From: Flavobacteriales bacterium | GTDB taxonomy: Bacteria > Bacteroidota > Bacteroidia > Flavobacteriales_D > JABDKJ01 | Length of the DNA: 34,005 nucleotides | NCBI GenBank assembly: GCA_013001705.1 | Contig: JABDLZ010000293.1 | Coordinates: 1 to 34,005 of the forward strand | Direction: 5' to 3' | In this document: piece by piece, positions 23,475-31,633 of the stretch | Numbering within the stretch: position 1 is the stretch's first letter | Layout of the letters: every line of letters begins with the position of its first letter | Notes under the pieces: generated by a model | The model's database searches: none | Seen by the model: the letters and a program-made list of their open reading frames with translations, nothing else | What the model was told of the DNA's origin: nothing | Program-made: the position numbers and the translations under genes

Positions 23475-24305
23475 ATGCGACCCCTGCTCCTCCTCTGCTG
23501 CCTGACCTGTGCTACGCTGGTCCTTGCTCAAGACCACATTCGGGCCAAGAGCTTCTATGTGCATTGGGGATACCATCGCTCCCATTATCAACAGAGTGAT
23601 ATCCACTTCAAAGGAGATGACTTCGATTTCAGGCTCTTGGATGTGCGCGCACATGATGATCCCTCGGAGTTCGAGGCCGATGTCTATCTGCATTGGCAGA
23701 AATTCACCGTACCACAATTCAATTTCCGATTTGGCCACTTCATCACCGAGAACAGCAGCATCTCCATCGGCTGGGATCACATGAAATATGTCATGCAACG
23801 CTACCAACGCGTACGTATCGAGGGTACGGTGAGCGCCTCATTCTCCGAAGAACGTGCGAGACAGTGGAATGGAGAGCGTATCGACCTGAACCCCTCCTTC
23901 TTGAAATATGAACACACCGATGGACTGAACTACGTACGAGCAGCCTATGAGCGTCACATCCCCTTCTGGCAGGACAAAAGGGAGCGATTCTACCTCTACG
24001 CACTGGTGGGATTGTCCGGTGGACCTGTTTTCACTTGGTCGGATGCTACGGTCGCTCAAGTACGCTATCGCAATTGGATCCACCTGGCCGGATGGGGTGT
24101 TTCAGGCCAATTGGCCTTGCGACTCAGATGGAAGCATGGTCTCTATCTCCAGTATCAACACCACACCGGATTCATCGGTCTGCGTGATGTCATCTTCATG
24201 GAGAATCAGAACAGGGCGAGTCAGAATATCCGATTCAATGAGCAGAGTATCGTGCTGGGTGCTGAGCTACCCTTTTTCATCGGAGGCAATCCGAACAAGG
24301 AGTGA
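23475..24305 (+). CDS. Outer-membrane beta-barrel-like protein, uncharacterised
   Basis: A 276-aa exported protein with a signal peptide (RPLLLLCCLTCATLVLAQ, residues 2-19). The mature part alternates charged and aromatic residues in strands (SFYVHWGYHRSHY, FDFRLLDVRAHDD, VPQFNFRFGHFI, SISIGWDHMKYVM, LYLQYQHHTGFIG) and ends in SIVLGAELPFFIGG, as expected of a small to medium outer-membrane barrel. Histidine and tyrosine are unusually frequent in the first third. It follows the rluD cluster but probably has its own promoter. No family is recognised with confidence; transport, adhesion and lipid modification are all open. Confidence 0.72.
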   Translation: MRPLLLLCCLTCATLVLAQDHIRAKSFYVHWGYHRSHYQQSDIHFKGDDFDFRLLDVRAHDDPSEFEADVYLHWQKFTVPQFNFRFGHFITENSSISIGWDHMKYVMQRYQRVRIEGTVSASFSEERARQWNGERIDLNPSFLKYEHTDGLNYVRAAYERHIPFWQDKRERFYLYALVGLSGGPVFTWSDATVAQVRYRNWIHLAGWGVSGQLALRLRWKHGLYLQYQHHTGFIGLRDVIFMENQNRASQNIRFNEQSIVLGAELPFFIGGNPNKE

Positions 24306-24410
24306 TCCTTGCCCTCTATTTTCATTGATATCCTGATCTATATTGTAAGTCCGTAAATACCTTACGTAGGCACCTCTTTTCTTGCAGGCTCAACAATAAG
24401 AACACATGCC

Positions 24411-24683
24411 ATGAGCCCGATACACAGCTTACAAGAACTGACCATAGACTTCTCCCGACTGGGAGCCGTAGAACTACAAGGCGAACCCATGCAGAAGCGA
24501 TCCAGTGCGGTCACACTCAGTTTTCATCCCGATGCCGATCGCGGTTTCCATCGGATACGATTCAAGAAGTACAGCGATGCACGCAAACTTTACGATCAGG
24601 TGATCGATCGCTGGATGAAGTATGAGCGCGCCAAAGAGCGCAGTCAGTTGATTCAGGCAGCTGAACGGGAATTATATTTCTGA
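24411..24683 (+). CDS. 90-aa basic protein, uncharacterised
   Basis: A small soluble protein without signal peptide or membrane helix. The first half looks beta-rich (LQELTIDFSRLGAVEL, AVTLSFHPD), and the second half is a strongly charged helix (about 55-88; KKYSDARKLYDQVIDRWMKYERAKERS..). The C-terminus is ELYF. The upstream gap (24306-24410) shows a TATATTGT sequence that resembles the -7 element only weakly. I do not recognise the family. The charged helix would suit nucleic-acid or protein binding, but nothing in the sequence proves it. Confidence 0.6.
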   Translation: MSPIHSLQELTIDFSRLGAVELQGEPMQKRSSAVTLSFHPDADRGFHRIRFKKYSDARKLYDQVIDRWMKYERAKERSQLIQAAERELYF

Positions 24684-24736
24684 GGAGACCTTCTGCCGCC
24701 TTTCACGTGCGTGTATGACCTTCCGTCCCAGCGGTC

Positions 24737-24767
24737 TTGGTGATGGGCCTACTGAGAACTATCTTCA
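24737..24767 (+). promoter_or_regulatory. Promoter of the AIM24-family gene
   Basis: TTG (24737-24739), a 20-base spacer and TATCTTCA (24760-24767) fit the Bacteroidota TTG-N17..23-TAnnTTTG arrangement apart from two bases in the -7 box. The ATG lies 34 bases downstream. Confidence 0.5.
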
Positions 24768-24801
24768 TGTGCTCACTCACCCATAAAGACCGATACAGCA
24801 T

Positions 24802-25596
24802 ATGAAAGCCCACGAGATAGATTACACCATTGCCGGAGATGACATGCAGATCGTCTCCATCCACCTAGACCCCAATGAGACGGTAGTGGCCGAGGCTGGA
24901 GCCATGAACTGGATGCAGGACGGCATCAGTTTCACCACACGTACCGGGGATGGATCCAAGCCTGACCAAGGATTCTTTGGAAAGATCCTGGATGTGGGAA
25001 AACGCGTCATCACCGGAGAGTCCATCTTCATGACCCACTTCACCAACACAGACACGGGACAGAGGGAAGTGAGCTTTGCTGCTCCCTATCCGGGTAAGAT
25101 CATCCCGCTGGAAATGAGTGAACTGGGCGGGGAGATCCTGTGTCAGAAGGACGCCTTTCTCTGCGCAGCACATGGCACCGAGATCAGCGTAGCTTTCAAT
25201 AAGCGACTAGGCAGTGGATTCTTCGGTGGAGAAGGATTCATACTCCAGCGATTGCGCGGTGACGGCAAGGCCTTCTTGCATGCAGGAGGTACCGTGGTGA
25301 AGAAGGAATTGAACAATGAGATCATCCGTATCGATACAGGATGTATCGTAGCCTTCAGCCCGAACCTGGATTATAGTATCGAGCGTGCGGGGAATCTACG
25401 CTCTATGATCTTCGGTGGAGAAGGTCTCTTCTTGGCCACCTTGAAGGGAACGGGCACCATCTATCTGCAGAGTCTCCCCTTCTCCCGCTTGGCAGACCGC
25501 ATCCTGATGCGCGCCCCTAAAGCCGGTGGCAAGGCCAAGGGCGAAGGATCCGTATTGGGTGGATTGGGACGCATGATCGATGGAGATAATTTTTGA
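24802..25596 (+). CDS. AIM24 / TIGR00266 family protein
   Basis: A 264-aa beta-rich protein of the AIM24 family, widespread in bacteria and also found in yeast mitochondria, with no known biochemical activity. Family features include the [21 protein letters not shown]-like opening, [11 protein letters not shown], a glycine-rich turn with [29 protein letters not shown], THINGs such as VKKELNNE and [17 protein letters not shown], and the closing [23 protein letters not shown] run. No signal peptide or membrane helix is visible. It has a good candidate promoter and is followed after 31 bases by a glycine-zipper membrane peptide, which may be cotranscribed. Confidence 0.9.
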   Translation: MKAHEIDYTIAGDDMQIVSIHLDPNETVVAEAGAMNWMQDGISFTTRTGDGSKPDQGFFGKILDVGKRVITGESIFMTHFTNTDTGQREVSFAAPYPGKIIPLEMSELGGEILCQKDAFLCAAHGTEISVAFNKRLGSGFFGGEGFILQRLRGDGKAFLHAGGTVVKKELNNEIIRIDTGCIVAFSPNLDYSIERAGNLRSMIFGGEGLFLATLKGTGTIYLQSLPFSRLADRILMRAPKAGGKAKGEGSVLGGLGRMIDGDNF

Positions 25597-25627
25597 GCTT
25601 CTTCTATCAATCAAGAGTAGGGAACGG

Positions 25628-25825
25628 ATGAAAAAAGATCGAATGATCGGACTGGGAATTGCTTTTGGCACTGCCTTCGGAGCAGGCATAGGCGCGGCAA
25701 CTGATAATCTCGCGCTGTGGATCAGCCTCGGAATCGCTATCGGTGCAGCCTTGGGCTTCGCTCTACAGAATAAGGCGCAAGCTCATGAATCAGATTCCCA
25801 TACGGATGATTCTTCCATAGAATAG
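25628..25825 (+). CDS. 65-aa glycine-zipper membrane protein
   Basis: A small protein with two hydrophobic glycine-rich helices: MIGLGIAFGTAFGAGIGAA (about 6-24) and LWISLGIAIGAALGFAL (about 29-45). GxxxG-like spacing within them favours tight helix packing. The hydrophilic C-terminus is rich in Ser, Asp and His. The ATG at 25628 is preferred to an earlier in-frame ATG at 25580, which would overlap the AIM24 gene by 17 bases. It is probably an inner-membrane protein; no function is known. Confidence 0.65.
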   Translation: MKKDRMIGLGIAFGTAFGAGIGAATDNLALWISLGIAIGAALGFALQNKAQAHESDSHTDDSSIE

Positions 25826-25848
25826 TTCGAATCTTGATCAAAGGCCGT

Positions 25849-27588
25849 ATGTCAAAATCTATTCTTCTCTTCCTCTTGCTACTGAGTGGCCTTAGCTGCC
25901 AAGCACAGTCTTCACATATTGTGCGATCCGGTGATGTGGACATCCACTATGAGACCTTCGGTGAAGGCCCGCCTGTATTGATCATCAATGGGGGTCCGGG
26001 ATTCAATAGTCAGGGCTTTTCATCAATGGCTGAGAAGATCCAAGCAATGGGCTATCAGCCTATCCTCTTCGATCAACGAGGGACAGGACTTTCTCCAGTC
26101 ACAGAACGGAATGCCTCGACCATCAGTATGGATCTCATGGTACAGGACATGGAAGCCATCCGTCAAGATCTGGAACTGGACGAGTGGACCGTGCTCGGTC
26201 ACTCATTCGGAGGTATTCTGGCCAACTACTATGCATCCATACATCCGGAAGTATTCACCGCCATGATCCAGTCTGCATCTGGAGGCATCGACCTCAGTCT
26301 GTTGCAAACGGCCCAAAGGGATATCACGAGACACTTCACTCCATCCGAAATGGATTCTTTGAATCGTTGGAGACGGCAATTCAGAGAGGGGGATGACCTT
26401 GGGGCTCGGAGGAAATACAATCAGCTCTTTGCCAAGGCCTATGTGTATGATGAGAAGTTCATTCCTCAGGTAGCTGATCGACTGATGGAGGGGGACCTCG
26501 ATCTCAATCGCATGGTCTGGAGCGACCTCCGATCCATACCCTACGATTGCAAACCAACCTTGCAAAGTTTCTGCCGACCTGTCCTGGTCATTCAAGGCAT
26601 ACAGGATATCATCCCCCAAGCGTTGGCCTACAAGGCGGATAGCGTCTACTGCAACTCCCGCATTGTCTTTCTGGACCAATGCGGTCACTATGGCTGGCTG
26701 GACCAAGAAGAACAGTATTTCCAGTCTATCGAGACCTTTCTGGATCAGGTACATGCCCCACCATGCAGTATCTCCGAAGTCCATCCTGAAAGATTTGGAG
26801 AAGGGCTCTTGGAAGGCGATGTATTTCGAGGCTCATTCTCACCTGGCGACAGCATATTCTACTTCTTCAAAAAACTGGACCCTGTGAAGGAAGAGTATGG
26901 GATCTTTACTTCCGAGCGAACAGCTGAAGGATGGTCTACGCCTGAGCGATTGATCCTAGGCAATCCCCACTCCGACCTCTATCCCAGTCTTTCGAGAGAT
27001 GGACAGCGGATGGTCTTTACTTCCTATCGTCCACTTCCTGATTCCATGGCCCAAGAAGAGAAACCCCAGGCCTATCTCTGGTATGTGGATAAGCAAGACG
27101 GCACTTGGGGAGAACCTGTTTTCATGCATCAGGCCAATACGCTCGGTCACTACCATTCCTGGGCGGAATTCGGCTGGTACGACCGCATCTACTTCAGAAG
27201 GACCACCCCTGACTGGAGGTCACGCAGCACCCTCTTTGTACGCTGGGAGGATGGGAATTATTCCCGCCCCGAAGCTTTTAAAGAGGTCGATGTATGGATA
27301 GATCAGATGGATTCGGTTCAAGTAGTGGGTGGTTCTCCCGGTCCAAGTAGGGATTTGATCTTTCTGGATGTGGCCACACGAGACCCCGAAACAGGAAGAC
27401 GCGGTTCGGATATCTGGGTCTCTCAGAAAGTCGATGGTGAGTGGCAGGTTCCCCGGGTTCTCGAAGGAGGATTAAAAACGGATGGATACGATGTCTTTCC
27501 CTTCTATTCATCCGATGGCTATTCGCTCTACTTCAACAGGGATTTCGATGTCCTTTATTCGATTCCTCTTCGTTGTGTGTATGAGTAA
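25849..27588 (+). CDS. Secreted alpha/beta-hydrolase fused to a PD40/TolB-like beta-propeller
   Basis: A 579-aa protein. A signal peptide covers about 1-20 (SILLFLLLLSGLSCQAQ). The alpha/beta-hydrolase domain (about 25-302) has the oxyanion-hole segment NGGPGFNS (47-54), FDQRGTG, the nucleophile Ser119 in GHSFGG, Asp253 in IQGIQDIIP and His280 in CGHYGW, all as in proline iminopeptidase-like enzymes. Residues about 310-579 are beta-rich with propeller blade motifs such as DLYPSLSRDGQRMVFTSYR, GPSRDLIFLDVAT, DIWVSQKVDGEWQ and VFPFYSSDGYSLYFNRDF. The ATG at 25849 is used rather than an in-frame TTG at 25834. In prolyl oligopeptidases the propeller precedes the hydrolase; here the order is reversed. 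A peptidase role is plausible but unproven. Confidence 0.85.
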   Translation: MSKSILLFLLLLSGLSCQAQSSHIVRSGDVDIHYETFGEGPPVLIINGGPGFNSQGFSSMAEKIQAMGYQPILFDQRGTGLSPVTERNASTISMDLMVQDMEAIRQDLELDEWTVLGHSFGGILANYYASIHPEVFTAMIQSASGGIDLSLLQTAQRDITRHFTPSEMDSLNRWRRQFREGDDLGARRKYNQLFAKAYVYDEKFIPQVADRLMEGDLDLNRMVWSDLRSIPYDCKPTLQSFCRPVLVIQGIQDIIPQALAYKADSVYCNSRIVFLDQCGHYGWLDQEEQYFQSIETFLDQVHAPPCSISEVHPERFGEGLLEGDVFRGSFSPGDSIFYFFKKLDPVKEEYGIFTSERTAEGWSTPERLILGNPHSDLYPSLSRDGQRMVFTSYRPLPDSMAQEEKPQAYLWYVDKQDGTWGEPVFMHQANTLGHYHSWAEFGWYDRIYFRRTTPDWRSRSTLFVRWEDGNYSRPEAFKEVDVWIDQMDSVQVVGGSPGPSRDLIFLDVATRDPETGRRGSDIWVSQKVDGEWQVPRVLEGGLKTDGYDVFPFYSSDGYSLYFNRDFDVLYSIPLRCVYE

Positions 27589-27748
27589 GGTCCAAGCCAT
27601 CCTGAATAGTCGATCCAGCACATAAAGCCTAGCACGGTATTTGTGCCGATGTGCCTCCCTGATCATTTTGGTTCCAATGGAAGGAGAAATCCATCCTAAA
27701 CACCATCGATCCTCTATCGCGATTCATTCTCAATAACAAGACCTATCT

Positions 27749-28522
27749 ATGAAACTGATCTCCCATGCATGCCTCATACTCCTCATACTGAGTAGCTGCG
27801 GACAGAACACCAACGAAACACGAACAAGCGAAATGAACGAAACGAAAACAAAATCTGAAGACATCCAGTACGACTCGAGCCAGCCACTTCAGGAGTTGCT
27901 CGATGAGCGGAAAGCCAACTTTAACCGCAAGGCCAGCGATGAGAAGAAGCGGATATATGCTGAAGGAATACGATCGGTAGAGAACAGTGGAATCACACAA
28001 TCGGCCAAGCAGGTGGGTGATCAAGCCCCAGATTTCACCTTGTCCAATGCCACAGGCAAAGAAGTAACACTGAGCGAGCTCTTGAAGAATGGTCCCGTGA
28101 TCCTGACTTGGTATCGTGGAGGATGGTGCCCCTATTGCAATATCACCTTACACCGTCTCCAAGAAGAGCTTCCCCATTTCAAAGCAGCCGGTGCAGAGCT
28201 CATCGCCTTGACACCTGAGCTACCTGATAGCTCCATGAGCACAGCCGAGAAGAACGACTTGGAGTTCACCGTACTGAGCGATGTGGGCAGCCATGTGGCC
28301 CGTGACTATGGCGTACTCTTCAAACTGACCGATGAAGTGGCAACGATCTACAATGAGAGTTTCGACCTGGATAATTACAATGGGGATACAAATAGCGAAC
28401 TGCCTTTAGCAGCCACCTATGTCATCGATACCGATGGCGTGATACGCTATGCGTTCTTGGATGCAGATTACCGCAACCGCGCTGAACCCAGCGTGATACT
28501 CGAGCATTTGAACGAACTCTGA
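27749..28522 (+). CDS. Peroxiredoxin-like (AhpC/TSA) lipoprotein
   Basis: A 257-aa thioredoxin-fold protein. The N-terminus is a lipoprotein signal with lipobox LSSC (Cys17), so the protein is anchored in the periplasm or at the cell surface. After a polar linker (18-85) the redoxin domain starts at VGDQAPDFTLSNATG, and its active site WYRGGWCPYC carries Cys127 and Cys130. This CxxC form is typical of the peroxiredoxin-like family, whose members reduce peroxides or act as disulfide reductants. The upstream gap (27589-27748) shows no clear terminator or promoter. The next gene begins ten bases after its stop. Confidence 0.9.
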   Translation: MKLISHACLILLILSSCGQNTNETRTSEMNETKTKSEDIQYDSSQPLQELLDERKANFNRKASDEKKRIYAEGIRSVENSGITQSAKQVGDQAPDFTLSNATGKEVTLSELLKNGPVILTWYRGGWCPYCNITLHRLQEELPHFKAAGAELIALTPELPDSSMSTAEKNDLEFTVLSDVGSHVARDYGVLFKLTDEVATIYNESFDLDNYNGDTNSELPLAATYVIDTDGVIRYAFLDADYRNRAEPSVILEHLNEL

Positions 28523-28532
28523 AGCACAGTAG

Positions 28533-29207
28533 ATGAAAGTCATTATCACAGGTTCCACGGGAATGGTCGGCAAGGGAGTCTTGCTCGAGTGCATGGATGA
28601 TGCGCAAGTAAAAGGCATCTTGCTCATTAACCGGAATCCGCTCGGAATCGACCACCCAAAGGTCAAAGAGGTCATCCATAGGGACTTTTCGGAGTTCGAG
28701 TCGATCAAAGACCACCTCAGCGGATACGATGCCTGCTTCCATTGCATGGGAGTCTCATCTGCGGGAATGAACGAAGAGAAGTATACCGAACTTACCTATG
28801 GAGTCACCGAAGCTCTGGCTCGGACACTATATGGTCTAAATCCGCACATGGTCATGAACTATGTTTCTGGCACTGGGACGGATAGCACCGAGCAGAGTAT
28901 CACGATGTGGAAACGGGTCAAGGGGCGGACCGAGAATATGATACTGAAGATGGGATTCAAGGATGCCTATATGTTCCGTCCGGGGGCTATTATTCCTAAA
29001 CGTGGGATAAAGAGCAAGACACCCCTTTACAACATACTCTACATCATCACGCGTCCCATCTTCCCTTTACTCGAACGTATGCAGTCGGTGACAAGCACCA
29101 CGGCCATGGGAAAGGCCATGATCAATAGCGTCAACTATCCCCAAGAACTGAAACACCTGGAAGGCAAGGATATCAATGTTCTGGCCAGTAAGAGTGAAGC
29201 GATATAA
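28533..29207 (+). CDS. NAD(P)-binding epimerase-like protein (atypical SDR)
   Basis: A 224-aa Rossmann-fold protein with TGSTGMVGKGVLLE (residues 6-19) as the dinucleotide loop, RDFSEFES, CFHCMGVSS and VSGTGTDSTEQS. The usual Tyr-x3-Lys pair is absent: the corresponding region reads MWKRVKGRTE. This is the pattern of the HTATIP2-like atypical SDRs, in which the catalytic role is often unclear. It probably shares a transcript with the peroxiredoxin-like lipoprotein and converges on the gene ending at 29216 with eight bases between the stops. Confidence 0.82.
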   Translation: MKVIITGSTGMVGKGVLLECMDDAQVKGILLINRNPLGIDHPKVKEVIHRDFSEFESIKDHLSGYDACFHCMGVSSAGMNEEKYTELTYGVTEALARTLYGLNPHMVMNYVSGTGTDSTEQSITMWKRVKGRTENMILKMGFKDAYMFRPGAIIPKRGIKSKTPLYNILYIITRPIFPLLERMQSVTSTTAMGKAMINSVNYPQELKHLEGKDINVLASKSEAI

Positions 29208-29215
29208 GAATCGAG

Positions 29216-30163
29216 TTACAGTCCTAGGCTTTCTCTCAACTCGGCATCTGCCTTGTTGTTCTGCCCCCAATAGCTGCTCTTGATACTCTTATCCATGGTG
29301 GCTTTGGTGGTCAACCATTGGGCTTCTGTCCCAAAACCGCTCTTGACCTTCTCTTCCCAGCCATAGATTCGATAGGGGAATACAGATTGCATGAAGATCT
29401 TGAGTTGGCGACCAGATTCGAAGTCAACGGTATAGATGTACTGTTCGGAACTGTCATCCCTGACTTGAAGGGTCATCTTGGCCTCAGCCTCCACAGGGGC
29501 GAGCGGCTGATGGCGCAGCCGGAATTGCTGACTGGAGGGAATGATGGTAATGTCTCCCTGAGGTAAGGCCATAGGGTCCAGTCGAGCGAGCGTCCAGATC
29601 TCGTCCTCCAGCAGGCTGCTATCCAAAATCACATTCTTATCTCCTTCGGCCTCGAAATAACTTCGTACCAGGGCCTGGTAGCCCTCTCCTCTCCTATTGA
29701 CCTGCATGAAGCTCTGCCCACACCAGTCCTGAGAACTGAAAGTGGTCTTAAGAGAGAAAGGATAACTATACCGATCCACCGGAGTGAAGGTGGAGAGCAT
29801 GGTACTGTAATCATATATACCCGTGGTGAAGCGATCGATCTTATTGAGTTTGATCACAGAAGTGGCCGGCTTGTCCGATACCTGCTCTTTCTTCACCTGC
29901 TCATTGATGAGGAAATCCTCGGTGACAAAGACCATCACACTCTTCCCCGGATGAATCTCTCCATATCTGGCCTGTTCTAAGTCGTAGGTGGTGATCTCAG
30001 CTTTACCTGCATACCAATAGGCATTGAATTCCTTCCGACTATTCGGAGTACTTAGCTCTTCTGTCCCCTTATCTGCTTCAGGAGCCAAGCAGAATCCCAA
30101 TAAAGAGATCGTGAAGATGGCCAGCACAGGAATCCAGAATGCTCGGTGTGTATTATGACTCAT
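29216..30163 (-). CDS. Exported protein of a Flavobacteriia-type family, function unknown
   Basis: A 315-aa protein with an N-terminal hydrophobic segment (about 9-27) acting as a signal peptide or anchor. The mature part starts with FNAYWYAGKAEITTYDLEQARYGE, a motif of a family often labelled septum formation inhibitor Maf in flavobacterial genomes; I see no Maf pyrophosphatase motif, so that label should not be used. Later segments (YPFSLKTTFSSQDWCGQSF, EDEIWTLARLDP, YPYRIYGWEE-like) suggest a beta-rich periplasmic or surface domain. It lies 14 bases after the CPBP protease gene and is probably the last gene of an SDR-CPBP-orphan operon. Confidence 0.75.
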   Translation of the reverse strand: MSHNTHRAFWIPVLAIFTISLLGFCLAPEADKGTEELSTPNSRKEFNAYWYAGKAEITTYDLEQARYGEIHPGKSVMVFVTEDFLINEQVKKEQVSDKPATSVIKLNKIDRFTTGIYDYSTMLSTFTPVDRYSYPFSLKTTFSSQDWCGQSFMQVNRRGEGYQALVRSYFEAEGDKNVILDSSLLEDEIWTLARLDPMALPQGDITIIPSSQQFRLRHQPLAPVEAEAKMTLQVRDDSSEQYIYTVDFESGRQLKIFMQSVFPYRIYGWEEKVKSGFGTEAQWLTTKATMDKSIKSSYWGQNNKADAELRESLGL

Positions 30164-30177
30164 TTGTAAAGGTTTTT

Positions 30178-30756
30178 TCAGTCCATTTCAGGCATAGGCA
30201 CATGTGGTCCTTGGTCCTGAACACGCATCAAGAGGACAAAGTCTATCATGACATGCGCTGCCACTGCTGCCCAAATTCCATACCACTCGTGCATATAGCC
30301 CATGATGGCAATGAAAATAGTCATCACAGTGCCGTATATGCTTATGCGCCAATCTTTTATGTTCAAGTACCCGTGGATAGCCACGAAGAACACTGCCGTA
30401 ATCCAAATACCCCAGAAATACTGGATGGCACCGCGGAAAAGGAGTTCTTCTCCAAAACCCGCACATACCGATATCAGTGCTTTTTCTGTGGTGCTTAGCC
30501 GGAGAGAACCCAGCATGCGCGCATACTTACGGGTGCTTGGTTTCAGTATGGGTTGCTCGGTCAACCAGTGCGCGATGAGTCCCATCAGTGTTCCTACAGG
30601 TACACCTATGGCGAATTGCTCCCATACAGGAGCCGTCTGTCGGATCATGATCTGGATAGGCTGGTCGGAGAATATCTTGACGATGGCCATTCCCAGCAAG
30701 GGAAATCCGATCAAGGTCAATAGGCCGAGACTGAGGATGACGCGCTTGTCGACCAT
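30178..30756 (-). CDS. CPBP-family intramembrane metalloprotease
   Basis: A 192-aa polytopic protein with about five to six membrane helices. All active-site motifs of the CPBP/ABI (type II CAAX-protease-like) family are present: Glu103-Glu104-x3-Arg108 in GFGEELLFRG, His128 in FFVAIHGYLN, and His168 with Asp172 in AAHVMIDF. Bacterial members act in protein maturation, immunity to bacteriocins or signalling, and the substrate here is unknown. The start overlaps the stop of the upstream SDR by one base, and the next gene follows after 14 bases, so an exported neighbour could be a substrate, though this is only inference. Confidence 0.88.
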   Translation of the reverse strand: MVDKRVILSLGLLTLIGFPLLGMAIVKIFSDQPIQIMIRQTAPVWEQFAIGVPVGTLMGLIAHWLTEQPILKPSTRKYARMLGSLRLSTTEKALISVCAGFGEELLFRGAIQYFWGIWITAVFFVAIHGYLNIKDWRISIYGTVMTIFIAIMGYMHEWYGIWAAVAAHVMIDFVLLMRVQDQGPHVPMPEMD

Positions 30757-31514
30757 CAGATCATGAAGCTTCCATTATTGATGTCCAATCCTTGGCCGGT
30801 GATCGACCGTTGATCCGGGCTGAAGAGATAGGCGACCAAGGCTGCAATTTCCTGCGGATCGGACATCTTCTGAAGCGGGACCATCTTCATCTGCTCGAGA
30901 TAGGTCTGATCATAGGATTGCCCCAGATCATCTGCGAGCAGTTGGATCCCCGCTCGTGCCATCTCGGTATCCACCCATCCGGGAAGTACGGCATTGACCA
31001 GGATACGGTCATTGGCCCACTCTACTGCCAAGGCCCTGACCAGCCCGGTGACCCCGCTCTTGCTCGCGCAATAGGCCGTGTAGTAAGGCACTCCGAATCG
31101 GGCCAGACATGAACTGGTGATTAGCACATGACGGTACTCGCTTTTTGAAGCCTTGAGAAAGGGATAACATTCCTTGACGGTGTAGTAGGCCCCGCTGAGA
31201 TTGATGTCGATGATCTGTTCCCATCGATCCTCTTCTCCGTATTCATTGGGTCCACCGATCCCCGCATTGGCATAGACCCCGTGTAGGCTGCGCCCATCCA
31301 TGACTCCTGAATTCAAGGCCTTGTGCAAAGCCGCTTTATCCGATACATCGACAGAAAGAATGAGATGCCCTTCACCCTGGAGGCCTTCATAGACCGCTTC
31401 CAAAGGCTCTCTTCGCCTCCCGACCAGGATGATCGCATAACCCTCAGAGGCCAGCCTGATAGCACTTGCCTTCCCGATTCCTGTTCCTGCACCTGTGATC
31501 AATACAGTCTTCAT
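30756..31514 (-). CDS. Short-chain dehydrogenase/reductase
   Basis: A 252-aa classical SDR. TGAGTGIG (7-14) binds the cofactor, and RRR at 33-35 suggests a preference for NADP(H). NAG (83-85), Ser135, and Tyr148-x3-Lys152 in YCASK form the catalytic set, and LPGWVDTEM and GQGLDINNG are the usual C-terminal features of 3-oxoacyl-ACP reductase-like enzymes. The substrate is unknown. It heads a minus-strand operon, with its stop overlapping the CPBP gene by one base, and is divergent from the thioredoxin-fold gene at 31634. No convincing promoter was found in the gap on its strand. Confidence 0.93.
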   Translation of the reverse strand: MKTVLITGAGTGIGKASAIRLASEGYAIILVGRRREPLEAVYEGLQGEGHLILSVDVSDKAALHKALNSGVMDGRSLHGVYANAGIGGPNEYGEEDRWEQIIDINLSGAYYTVKECYPFLKASKSEYRHVLITSSCLARFGVPYYTAYCASKSGVTGLVRALAVEWANDRILVNAVLPGWVDTEMARAGIQLLADDLGQSYDQTYLEQMKMVPLQKMSDPQEIAALVAYLFSPDQRSITGQGLDINNGSFMI

Positions 31515-31598
31515 ATTCCCTTGGATATATAGTGGCCAAAGTTCTCATTTCAATCGGATTCGGGACCATCGGGGCCCTTTCTCTTGGGGTCTATTGAG

Positions 31599-31606
31599 TA
31601 GATTCG
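31599..31606 (+). promoter_or_regulatory. Candidate promoter of the thioredoxin-fold/nitroreductase operon
   Basis: TAGATTCG differs by one base from TAnnTTTG and lies 27 bases before the ATG at 31634. The nearest TTG upstream is only 12 bases away, so the -33 box is uncertain. Confidence 0.4.
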
Positions 31607-31633
31607 CAGTCCATCTCAAAAATTCTTCAAGTC

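Noticed and set aside
26203-26784. 193-codon open frame on the minus strand
   Set aside because: It is antisense to the hydrolase domain with its intact triad and shows no protein-like signature.
27589-27748. Possible regulatory RNA or terminator in the 160-base gap before the peroxiredoxin-like gene
   Set aside because: Only a four-pair stem (GCAC/GTGC near 27632-27646) is visible, with no T tract or conserved riboswitch features.
29216-30163. Label septum formation inhibitor Maf
   Set aside because: The sequence lacks the motifs of Maf nucleotide pyrophosphatases and has an export signal; the label seems to be a propagated misannotation in related genomes.
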